In this document: in pieces, positions 34,750-45,683 of the stretch
Position numbering within the stretch: position 1 is the stretch's first letter
Layout of the letters: each line of letters begins with the position of its first letter
NCBI GenBank assembly: GCA_950295325.1
Contig: OX485804.1
Coordinates: 11,842,001-11,906,000, forward strand
DNA: 64,000 nt
DNA from: Polytrichum commune
Lineage: Eukaryota; Streptophyta; Polytrichopsida; Polytrichales; Polytrichaceae
Direction of reading: 5' to 3'
Notes under the pieces: model-generated
Databases searched by the model: none
The model's input: the letters and a program-made list of their open reading frames with translations, nothing else
What the model was told of the DNA's origin: nothing
Program-made: the position numbers and the translations under genes

Positions 34750-35125
34750 CTATGTGAAATAAACAAGGTGCATGTCATTATAAAGGTTACCTTCTTTGAA
34801 ACTCACATGATAGATGTGAAGCGCAAGCCGGTGAGCTTGCAGTACGTTTGTGATGCACCATGATGGCAAAGAATTGAATTGCAAGTTGGAAAGGACTCCT
34901 ATGGTAGGAGGAACCAAGTTGAATTTGATCTTAATGGACCAAATGAATAAAGAAAAAAAGAAAAAAGAAAAATGATAATGGTCGTGGTTCAATTGGAGCA
35001 ACTCTAAGGAACTCATGAGGAGGCTAGGAAAGATGGGCCTCCCCCAAACCACATTGGTGGGATGTTGGTAAGATACAAGGATGTATTCACCAATGTGTTG
35101 CCAAAAAAAATTACCGCCAAGAAGT
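34750..35125. other. Spacer between P450 and Gypsy remnants
   Basis: No coding signal; an A-rich run lies near 34950. Confidence 0.5.
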
Positions 35126-35127
35126 GA

Positions 35128-35496
35128 AAATCATTTTTGCTCAACGAGAGATTGAGTTTTTGAGATATGTAGTGACAAATGAAGTTGGTGGACGAACATA
35201 AAGAATGTCAAGGCAATTCAAGAGGAGAATTGGCCCTTGATTAAAAAAGGGCTTAGGTCATTTGTTGGCCTAGCCAACTACTACCACCACTTCATTCGAG
35301 AGTTTTTGAAGGTTGCTAGGACCTTATTCAACTTATTGAGGAAATGGCTATCCCAAGAGTGGGATGAGCCTTGCCGCCAAGTCTTCGAGGAGCTTAAGAG
35401 CAAATTCTCTTCACCGCCCGTGCTCAAGTTCACGGAGTTTGACAAACCTTTTGAGGTGCATACGGGGGCGAGTGACTTTACCATTGGCGGATGTTA
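35128..35496 (+). pseudogene. Gypsy (Ty3) pol fragment, RT thumb to RNase H
   Basis: Contains I-F-A-Q-R-E-I-E-F-L, then after two in-frame stops L-R-S-F-V-G-L-A-N-Y-Y-H-H-F-I, E-E-L-K-S-K-F-S-S-P-P-V-L and P-F-E-V-H-T-G-A-S-D-F-T-I-G-G. These are the conserved RT/RNase H junction of Gypsy elements; the RNase H motif usually reads T-D-A-S-D, here T-G-A-S-D. Only this slice remains. Confidence 0.88.
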
Positions 35497-35845
35497 ATGC
35501 AAGATGGATGGCTATTGCATATGGGAGCATGAAGCTCGATGGTTGTCCGACCTTGTGAAAGAAATGGCTATCCCAGGAGTGGGATGATGCTTATCACCAA
35601 GTCTTTGGGGAGCTTAAGAGCAAGTTCTCTTCTTTGCCCGTACTCAAGTTCGCGGAGTTTGACAAATCTTTTGAGGTGCATACGAGGGCGAGTGACTTTA
35701 CCATTGGCGGATGTTAATGCAAGATGGATGGCCATTGCATATGGGAGCATGAAGCTCGATGGTTGTCCGACCTTGTCCGACTTGTGAAAGAAATGGCTAT
35801 CCCACGAATGGGATGATACTTGTCACCAAGTCTTTGGGGAGCTTG
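35341..35845. repeat. Tandem repeat of the Gypsy RNase H segment (2 full copies plus a partial)
   Basis: GAAATGGCTATCCCA recurs at 35341, 35561 and 35790, giving units of 220 and 229 bp. The third copy is cut after about 56 bp at GCTTGTGTCGCGCACC. Confidence 0.92.
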
Positions 35846-36530
35846 TGTCGCGCACCACTCCATGAGGAGTGCTCGGAACACCATGGGCACAAGGGGGACC
35901 CCGGAGTGACACCTGGGACTTGTGGCGCCGTTGGTGAGAGGGCCCAAATGATCCTAATGTGGGCGAGGGCCCCGGGCGTTGGGAACGCCTCCCACCCACG
36001 AAGACTAGGAGGCGCAAGAATGCTAAAGAACACCTCAATCGGAGGTGTGAGCTAGGAGTTATGGCAATTTGAGTGGGGCGCTGTCCCGGGACAGCGCCCT
36101 GATACAACAGTGCCTGGGAGTGATTCCCGGGACTGCCAAGGTTCAAACAGGCATAACTGCAACAGTACTTCTCTGAATGGGGCAAATGAGGAGTCCATCG
36201 GCATCTACGTATAGTGTAGATGAAGATGAAATGGTTGCTTGTTAGCATTGGACATCATACAAGGAAGTTATGATGGTCTGAAGCTGCTGGGGGCTTCTAG
36301 GCCCAACAACTAATGTAAAATGTCTACTTGGCCCAAGTCTTGGTAGAGACAAGAGGTTTCTTGACAGTGGGGTAGGGGCCCCCGCGTAGAGTCCTAGAGG
36401 CTTATATGGGTGAGATGGTGTGGCCTCACCCACCCGAGGCTGAGCGGCACGGCCTCCATGGGCATTGGCCCAATGTGAGGCCATAGTTGCCTAAGATGGT
36501 TCAGGTTGTTGTAGTGTTGCTCCGGCAATG
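35846..36530. repeat. GC-rich LTR-like block
   Basis: Starts TGTCGCGCACCACTCC abruptly at the broken third repeat and is much more GC-rich than its surroundings. It holds hairpins, including a perfect 24-bp palindrome at 36076-36099. It looks like a Gypsy LTR or part of one, but no second copy, target duplication or right end is visible. ORFs on both strands (up to 141 codons) look like by-products of high GC. Confidence 0.4.
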
Positions 36531-37713
36531 CGATGATCAACATAAGGGTCCATGAAGGGCTTCAAATTTTAGACTTTGAACTTGTTTCAAATTGTTAGTT
36601 AATTAAACTCATGGAAGGATTAATGTAGAACTAGAAATTTGATGATTTGAATTTGGAATAGGGACTTTTGAGCTGGGCAGAGTCGAGGGCAGTTGGGCAG
36701 TAGACAGAGTCTCGGGGGCAGCAAAGTCGAGGGCAGCCGGGCAACGACAACTCCTCACAAACGAGGAGTGCCTAGTGCCGAGGGTAGGCAACACCAAAGA
36801 TCTTTGAACTCCTATTTCAAAAGTTCTTGAGAATGTTATTATTTGTTTGAAATTATAAGTCATTAATTCATACAATTTATATTTCTTAAACTTGTTGAAT
36901 ATATTTTTAAGCTTGTATTGCTTATGTTTTTGTATTCCATCTATAGTACGACAATTTTACGCCATTTGTCATATTAACGAGAAGTCGCCACCTCGATAGT
37001 ACGACATTTTTTGTGTTTCCTAAGCACGTCATACTAAGGAGGGAGAACAATAGGTCCATCTAACCGCTCATTGAGGGTCATATAGTGTCGACATGGATGA
37101 GATTTATATTTGGTAGGCAAACGGAGCTAAGGTTTATGGGGTGGCAACTTGTGGTTGATTACCCTCCATAAGAGTTTTTGATAACTGTTGTAGCCAAGCA
37201 TTAGCATTTAGATGGGCAGTTATGGGTTAACCTATAGACCGATTGTGTGTTACCCTACCTTTACCACTTCAAAACGTGTAGCAATTTCCATATGCATGAT
37301 TTCAATTATTTGTTTTTATTTTTTGACATTCTTCTTAGAATTTGTTCCTCTTTACAAGGAAAAAAATCCCCGCTATCGCTCCTCCTAAGCAAATGAAAAC
37401 TCTCTTATTTGATCGGTCATAGGTGCCTCAACCTTTAAACCAAATATTTTCAGTATCCGTTCTGGGAGCCTCACAAACCACAAACAAGGCAAGTAAGGTG
37501 CGTTAATAAGAAAATAACCGAATAAGGGCTGCCTACCGTAGGCAGGGGTGGACAGGTGGCAGGCGTGGGTCCCACCCGCGAGTCCCTGGCCCTAGCCCGA
37601 CTCGCTTCCTCTTCCCAACAGTAAGCTTACCAACAAGTTGTGTGTTGCGGGGGTGTATGGAGCAACAAGCGACTCGCACACGGTAGCACGAATCATCGGG
37701 AGCTTCGGACATC
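36531..37713. promoter_or_regulatory. Upstream region of the V-ATPase gene
   Basis: AT-rich until about 37500, then more GC-rich over the last 200 bp before the ATG. No TATA box stands out. A GAGGGCAG-rich patch and an ACTCCTC/GAGGAGT hairpin lie at 36670-36770. Confidence 0.35.
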
Positions 37714-40700
37714 ATGTCGGACGCGGCGGAGCTTACACGAGAGGAGGTAAGTCGAATCCATTGCCAATGCACGTAACTTTGAATTCGCTCATTCCTTCTC
37801 TTATATCCTTCACATCCTTGTGTGAAAGCAAATAGAGGATGGAAGGAATGCCACGGGTTGGATTTTTGGATTGCTGCTGAGGGTTTTGGAAAGGGCTCGC
37901 TCAATCTCCCGGTTTAGGTTTGGGTTGGGGATCGACGATGGTAGGTTGACATTGGAGATGGATGGAGCGAGGTTTGGTTCGGGAACTGAGGGATGGCAAT
38001 TTGGGATGGCAGGTGTTGAAGAGAGATATACCATGGGAGACCTATATGACCGCGAAGTTGATCAACGGCACGGGGTTACAACTTCTGCGGCGGTATGATC
38101 GCCGCCCTGAGAACGTCCAAGCTGCATTGCTGGAGGAGGTAAACACATCGTGCCTTTTGTGAGCGTACATCTTTACCCTATTTGGATTTCTGCCAATTTG
38201 TTGAAGATTTGGAGGGAGCGGGCATGTAGTCGTGTAGGTTTAGGCTCCAATTTAAGCAAATCTACTTGGGGCTGGAGTTTTGACAGCTCAAGATCACCTG
38301 CCCACAGTGTTCCCATGGCATTCTGTTTGATTATGTATGGGTTAAGACGATGATTGTCATTTGAGGGACCAGGTGGCAATTTAGCATTTAAAAATGACCG
38401 CCTATGAAATCTAAGGACAGGGAGCTACACTACACACATGGGCATGCGATTGCTTGTTAATTCATAGTAAAGGAATCTCTACACCCATTTCAAAATGTTG
38501 GATAATTTTGTCTTAGGGTTTTTAGCAAATCTACTGGGTGCTGAAGTTTTGAGAGCTCAAGTTCACCTGTCCACAGTCTTTCCATGGCCTTCTGTTTGAT
38601 TATGTATGTGTGGGTAAAGATGATTGTCATTTTATGTGTTAGCTGGCATGATAGCATTCAAAACATGACCGCCTATAAAATTTAAAGACAAGTGGCTACA
38701 CTACGCACATGGGGCTTCACTTAGTTGGGCATCTAATCGCTCATTACATTTTACCTGGAAATTCATAGCAAAGCAATCTCTACACACATTTCAAATGTTG
38801 GATAATCATGTCTTAGGTTTTTAAGCGAATCTACTGGGTGCTGAAGTTTCGAGAGCTCAAGTACACCTGTCCAGAGTGCTTTCATGGCTTTCTGTTTGAT
38901 GGTAGCATAATAGCATTTGAAACATGATCGCCTTTGAAATTTAAGTCAGCAGCCCTGACTACACACATGGGAATTCACTTAGTTGAGCATGTGATTGTGC
39001 ATTACATTTTGCTGGAAGATTCATAGCAGAGGAATCCCTACATCTTTTTGGAAAGCTTAGATAATCTTTGAAATAGGGTTTTTGAGAAGTGTGGCACTAA
39101 ATCAGGTCTGCTTTATATTCAAGTGTATCCTGAGAGGACCCAAGTAGTCTGCTGAATGTGATGATGAATGACAATCCACATGCGCAAACAATGTTTTCTG
39201 TTCTTTTGTGACTAAGACGGTTGTCATTTCAAGGCTACCAATTTGCAGAAGTTTCACCACCATGCACATTTTTTGCGGTTGTTTTGGTGTTGTGCAGAAT
39301 GGGGTAACCTATGTCAGAGTATTTGTGGGCATTCTGCGCGACATCTCCAAGCAGGAGACTGTGGAGTACATGCTTGCCATGGTGGATGAAATGCTCACTG
39401 GTAAGGCTCCCAACTTGTTCTTTATAAAACCTCGATGATGTTGTTAATCCGTTGTATGAGGAATGGATTGTGATGATGGAGTGAATAATACTTTACTTGT
39501 TGCCTCATGAATAATACTTTATAGTTGAATAACACCTGCATGATCAGTTTCCACAAAAACAGTTCGTCTCAGGGTTTGCACGAGCACCCCCAAGATATGT
39601 AGAGGATCTATGTGAACTTAAGTTATAGGCCTGACAAGTAACTTTATTCAAACTTGTGGCAGCTAATCCAAAACGGGCACGCTTGTTTCACGACAAGTCC
39701 TTTCAAGACAATGAGGATGTGTATCGACCTTTCTTAAGGTTTGATTTTCTTTTTACCTTTCCTGGGATATTGTCCAAGCTTTCAGCCATGTTGGGTAGGG
39801 TCTATCAAACTATGGATCTTCAAGGGACAATATTCTCCTCTGACAATTGGACGGCCTTTGTATTGAATGTGGAGCCCAAGGAGTGTCTCAAGTAGTGTCT
39901 TCCACATGTATTTGTGCAGTCTTGGAAAGAGCACATATGTCAATACTCAATTCCGGTCCTACTTTCCACAAGCTAGTGTTGGAGTATGCAGTTATAAATG
40001 GACCAGTCCTGGGTTTGGGTTACTGTGCATCATGTTAAAGAACAAACTAAAATTCAACACTAGAGGTGTATTTAGGGTCCTCCATAATCTCTACTCATAC
40101 ATTCAAATGCTGGGTTACCACATCTGCCAAAAATGCTGTATGGCTGGGATGGATACAGACAATGTGGTGGCCCTGTTTTTTTTTAAGCTTTGGTTGATGT
40201 CGTATGTGTGACATATAGATGCCTGCTATTGTACTATTTGTGTCTGGTGCCCTCCCCCAAATCCATGAGGTGAAAGTTCTGAGGGAAAGACTGAAGTGGC
40301 TTTCTGGTTTTATTCTGATGCACAGGTTGTTGCAAAAGAAAAACTGGTTTATTCAAGAAAAGAGCTGCAAGATTCTTACGTTGATTATCAGGTATGTGGA
40401 AACTGTTCCACAATTTGGATCTTATGTGAGGAACTTGCAAGGAGACCACATTTGGTAGAGCATTCTACTCCAGGAGAATGAAGGAATTCTTTGAACTCTA
40501 CCCAGCCCAGATGCTTACAATACCAAAACATGCTAAATTATTCGCCTCTTTGCGTATCTTGTAACCGCTGTTCTACATGCTTCTTATCCCGCTAAGAAAT
40601 ATGACTATATCACTTGGATTTAGGAATTGTACCTGCATTTTCTTTTAGCTTGAGTTCCTGTAACTCAGTCAGGCTTGCACTTAGGGTGTTGCAGTGCCCG

Positions 40701-43700
40701 ACCATATGAGGATATAGACATGGAAGATAATGCAGCATCATCTTCACAGAAAAAAGTTGATTCATTCAGCGAAGTTCTTCGCAACCTTGTGGACTGGCTC
40801 ATCACCCAGGTACATCCATCATCCTGCAAACCCCTCTGCCTCTTTGGCAAGTTTGCTGCTATGCACTTCAATTTTGTTTGCGAGATACTAGTTTTGTTCC
40901 GAGTATTATTGTGACACTTCTTCTTTTGGATGATCAACAAAGAATTAGGACGTTGCTAATCATGTGTGTTGTGAACATGACTCTTAGTTTTACTAAAGCC
41001 GTATATATAGATATGCATATATATTCTCTATTTCTTTTTCTGTGGATATTTTTGTGTCTAACAATCACCAAGAAATCGTTTACAGTTAAGGATTCCATCT
41101 CATCCTACTCGAGGAATACCAACTGCTGTGAGCTCCTTGGCAACCTTGTTGCGCATCTCAAAAGTGCGAGCTATGTTTGTGAAGGCTGATGGCACCAAGC
41201 TCCTCGCTCCTTTGATCACCCCTGCCTCCACCCAGCAGTATATTCAGGTTATATACTAGACATTTCATTCGCCGGTTTTAAAGGCTAGCCCAAGAGAACA
41301 TAAATGCGGCGATCAAGTGAAATCATTTCTTTTGGGCCTCTGTAAACATATTTTTTTTCTTATTAGAGTTATCCTCTAAATCAACATGACTTTTTTGTTG
41401 GGAGTTGGTTGTTTTGCATACAAGACCTTCCACGTTTGGTAAGTTTCTGGTGGATGCTTGGAGGTGGTGTAGAGGTGTGAAGAAAGAACACTTACATCAG
41501 TTCATTGAGGGTCAAACTCACTTTGATATGATGGTTTTTTAAATGAGTTTGGCCCTCAATGAACTGAAGTCGGCTGCCCTTTATTCAATATCAAATACTA
41601 CTTGTGACCATGCACCACAAGTGGGATATGATCATTGATGTTTTATGCAAAACAATCAATGGAAAAGTATAGGGGATTACAGGGGACCAACTCTGACAAA
41701 AGGTCCCATTGAGTTAAAGGACAACTCTATTGGGTACTGGCAACATCAAGATATCATTGGTAGTAGGGAAGACTGCTTACTTACAATAAAAACAAGGTGA
41801 TGTGTAATGATGTGTAATGATGTGCATCCTCTAATGTTTGAGGCACCTGTTCTGGCATAAGTGTTTGGATCAAGCCAAACTGACCTGAGTCAAGGATAAC
41901 CTTTAAAATCATATAGAAAGGAAAGGAACCAAATACTGTTTTAAACGTACTATCTGTTCTGAGTACTGCATTCCGCCACAAGTCTGGAGTTGCATGACCA
42001 AACTTGGATATTGATTGTGCTTTACAACTCTATTTACTCAAATCCTTATAATCACTGTGAGAGTTCCTAAAGCTTGTTTTTGAATGGCAGCTGCTGTATG
42101 AGGCAACACTTTGCATATGGCTTTTATCATTTCATGATGCAGCCGTTGAAGCATTTCGTATGGCAAGAGTGTTACCTCGGCTGGTGGAAGTTGTTAAGAG
42201 CTCTACTAAGGAAAAGGTTGAAGGTGTTCCTTCTTTATCAAATTATCTTTTATATCATTGATCTGGAGTTCTTGTTCCGTCTATCAGATAGGAAATGTAT
42301 GGCTTAAGATTCTGGTTCTTAATGTTAGATGTATGAAGTTCCTCTTCCAGTCAAGAGGATGCTATCAACGCTCACATCCTTCAAGAGGAATCTCCATATT
42401 CAAGTTTAAAATTTTTTCCGCTACTTCTGCTTGTCATGACTATTTGAACTACTCTTTCATCTTATGGGTCACATGAAGTTATCCTAAGTAGAAAATGTAA
42501 TATTGCAGGTGGTTCGAGTTGCTATATTGACATTTCGCAACCTTACAGCCAATGAACACTTGGCTGCAGAGATGGTAGATCTCGGTATGCCTAAGGTTGT
42601 GCAGAGCTTGAAGTTGCAAGCTTGGGGTGACGAGGTAATTTTTTTTGAGCAGCAGTTGCTGTGTGACTATTTACGACACTAAATAGTCCTATTAATGTGG
42701 GTGGAAAATGAATGTGGAAATAATCAATCTGGGACACATGAATTGTCTAGTTGGGGTGGAAATAATGTGAACCCCTGAGCCCAGGTTATTCTGTAAGTCT
42801 TTCTGGAAACTTCTGACCAACACATTAAGTATTAGTTCAAGTACAAAAGTAGCATAGAATAAAATAGTCACCCACACATATCAATTTCCTTGGAAAACAA
42901 TTGTGGTCCACACTAATTTCAAACTAGATTTTTGGTGCGGGTTCAAAACTTGAAGTTTATTGTGGCCCACATCAATTGCACTATTTAGTGTACTTTGCAT
43001 ACTGTATTGTTTAAAATCTGACTACCTTGTACATTAGTACATGAGATTTCTCTTTTTATTTACATGATTTATGAGTGAAGTGAGACACTTAACTAGAAGT
43101 TTGGAGAAGAGAGATTGAACTTAATTTAATTACTGAAAGAGATGGCGTTTGCATCTGTTTGGAGGCTTGGCCTCCCAAACTTGGATTGATGTTGTCACAA
43201 AAAGAAGTCAATAGAGCTGGTGGGTTGTGTGTGTGTAGGATTTGTCACAAGCTTTGGACACAGTGGACGCAGCTTTGAAGGACAGTATTCGAAAGCTTAG
43301 CTCCTTTGACAAGTACAAAGGTGAAGTCTTTTCTGGAAATCTGGATTGGACTCCCATGCATAAGGATCCTGTATTCTGGCGGGAAAACATTACGAAGTTT
43401 GAAGAAAATGATTACCAGGTTGTTTCAACTATCCTCCTTTTTCAGGGTCGTGTTTCTGAAAATGTAAATCCATTCCTTGGTCATGCATCATCACATTCTC
43501 TTAGAATTGTGATTTCTTGAGGCGGAAGTGACACTACAGAGCTTTGAGTTCTTAACCCTTCAAAGACCAGGGGTGTGTTTATACGGGATATGTAATGATT
43601 TGTGCAAACCTCGACAAGTATTGAAACATTATTATTTGGTCTATGATATCGAATCCCTATCTGAACCACAACCTATCAAAAGGAGGAATGGAAAATAAAA

Positions 43701-44279
43701 GCATATGTGGGAGCGGTTAACAATATATGTGGAATGCACTTGAGTTTAGGTCAACTATACAAGCTCAACTATCCCTATAATTCGACTGACATATATGTGT
43801 GCTTTGATTGGAATATTGCATATTATAAATGGGACGGTTCCAGGTAGGGTCAAGAAGTATCTTTAAACCCCTCTGTACGATACCTTGAGGCCCAGAATGG
43901 GCCCCTCAGACCAATAAGGATAAATGTGGTACTTTTTTGTATGTTGCATAGAATCATCTGGCTACCTATCCCATTCAAAACAGGTGGGTGCTCCAAGCAT
44001 GCCCTTTACTAAGCACTTGTTGAATTTGTGCAGGTATTGCGAATTTTAATTACGATATTGGATAATTCTCGGGACACGAAGACCCTCGCAGTTGCGTGCC
44101 ACGACATAGCTCAGTTTATCCAAGTCCATCCTGCAGGTCGCGGCATCATACTTGACTTGAAGGCAAAGGAGCGTGTCATGAAGCACATGTCGCATCCGAA
44201 TCCTGAGGTCTCGAAGCAGGCTCTTTTGTGTGTACAAAAGATCTTGCTTAGTGCCAAGTATGCAAGTTACATGCAATGA
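37714..44279 (+). CDS. VHA-H: V-type proton ATPase subunit H (Vma13), 11 exons
   Basis: Exons: 37714-37746, 38013-38138, 39298-39400, 39663-39738, 40326-40391, 40695-40809, 41086-41247, 42091-42216, 42509-42634, 43239-43418, 44034-44279. All borders are GT-AG, and together they give 1,359 nt, 452 codons plus TGA, the usual length of plant subunit H. Landmarks: [71 protein letters not shown], and [11 protein letters not shown]. The protein is an all-helical HEAT/armadillo-type repeat subunit of the peripheral V1 sector at the tonoplast and endomembranes. It is needed for coupled proton pumping and inhibits ATP hydrolysis in free V1. No stop, frameshift or bad splice site is seen, so it appears functional. 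It is the only clear host housekeeping gene here. Confidence 0.97.
38256..39080. repeat. Tandem repeat inside V-ATPase intron 2
   Basis: Units start at about 38256, 38525 and 38825 (GCAAATCTACT..., then GAGAGCTCAAG, CTGTTTGATTATGTATG, TGACCGCCTATGAAAT), periods 269 and 300 bp, with a partial fourth. This accounts for most of the 1,159-bp intron. Confidence 0.85.
41498..41566 (+). other. 23-bp-stem hairpin in V-ATPase intron 7
   Basis: Arms 41498-41520 (CAGTTCATTGAGGGTCAAAC...) and 41544-41566 pair with a single T/C difference that would be a G-U pair in RNA, around a 23-nt loop. Confidence 0.85.
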
Positions 44280-45478
44280 GTGACTTGTGAATCTAATTTT
44301 AATTTTCATCTCCGTTTACCAGATTACATTGCTATGACCCTGTCTGAAATGTGAGCTGATTGACAATCTCACTGTATAGAAAGTGACGATGTATGATCTC
44401 GAGGCATTTTCAAAGCCTCCCACATGATTTCTAATAATGTATCATCCTTTTCTAAAGCTCCTCTACTACAACCATGTAAGCCTCTCACATTGTACCTCAC
44501 TTCTGTTTGTCTTCCCCAAGTTTAAAATTTGTGAAATTTGTGAAAATATGTGTGGATTAGTTGGTTATCTTTCACCTTCTGCATCACCTTATTCTGCAGT
44601 ATTAGAAATTATATTAGCATCTTGCCTAGATGTTAACCACCCCTTGTCATAACCCTTCCTATAGAAATGATTTGTGTGCAGGAGATTAGCATTGATGAAT
44701 CCAATAATATGGAACTGAATTCAAGCCTGTGAAGTGTAAACCAAACTTACTGGTCTCAACTTTGACCCAATGAGTAGATTAAAAAATCACTCACGTTCTA
44801 GCTGTGCTCTCTAATGTAAAACGCCACGTATTCCTCTCTTGGGAGCACCTGTGAGCATCTATGTGCATCTGGTTTTAAATAAGAGTTATATATTGCTGCC
44901 ACATCAATTATTGTTACCAAGTTTGAAGGATGAAAAGTATGCAATATTTATGGTGCTCCATCATTACTGGCCATTTGTCTTCAAGAATAATCAGCATAGA
45001 GGATGACACTCAATATGGCCAGACTTCATGAACACAAAAGCCCGACGGTGCTCTAATTGGTGTACCTTCGAGTCTTTTGTTTGGAAGGCTTTTGGAGTGA
45101 GTCGTTTGGTCAGCAGGCTAGCATGGGAAGAAAAGCTGCTGAAAACCACCATATATGGTGGGCTGAAATTACCTTGAACCTTTTTTTGGTCTAAAACCTT
45201 CTGGTGGTGGTGAATCCCAAAAGAAGTGAAAGATGTCATAAAATTATTGACCCATTATACTATTTCCCAAAATTGATGTCAATGATTACCCCTATTTACT
45301 CACACGAGATGATGGGCATGCCTCTTGTCACTACCTGTGCGCAGTAGAGTCAAACAAAAGTGTGGCCCATATCAAGAATATCCAATCGAGGGTCTGTCCG
45401 ATGATGTGTCACGAGGACTTAAAAGGCATTGTCCCCCACAATTGACGCAGGACATTTTTGTGAAGCTTAAAGGTGAAG
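44280..45478. other. 3' flank of the V-ATPase gene
   Basis: Probably the 3' UTR and then intergenic DNA. No clear AATAAA was recognised near the stop, and no further gene is seen. Confidence 0.4.
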
Positions 45479-45683
45479 CAGTGATCGGGGAGATTTTTGG
45501 GCATAATCGGTTGAGATCCTAGTGTTTGCAAGTCCAACCAGTTACATGTTGACATCCTTCAGTTTTTCTATATTAATTTGAGGTATATTCCATAAATTCC
45601 TCTAAAGTGATTGGTAATTCTCCTGAAGTCTTGAACTTCAACCGGTTCATCTATAACTAACTGTCGGTTCTCCCATATCATTG
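45479..45683. mobile_element. Small hAT-type MITE, copy 1
   Basis: Left end CAGTGATCGGGGAGA, right end the inverse of CAATGATATGGGAGA. Flanking 8-mers AGGTGAAG (45471-45478) and AGGTGTAG (45684-45691) match at 7 of 8. Closely related to the element at 49257-49475 (shared GTTGAGATCCTAGTG and CAGTTACATGTTGACATCCT). Confidence 0.75.

Noticed and set aside
35797-36484. Pro/Arg-rich ORFs up to 141 codons
   Set aside because: High GC removes stops on all frames; no domain and the block looks like an LTR.
37533-38034. Minus-strand ORFs over the first V-ATPase exons
   Set aside because: They are shadows of exons 1-2 and the promoter; the plus-strand gene explains the conservation.
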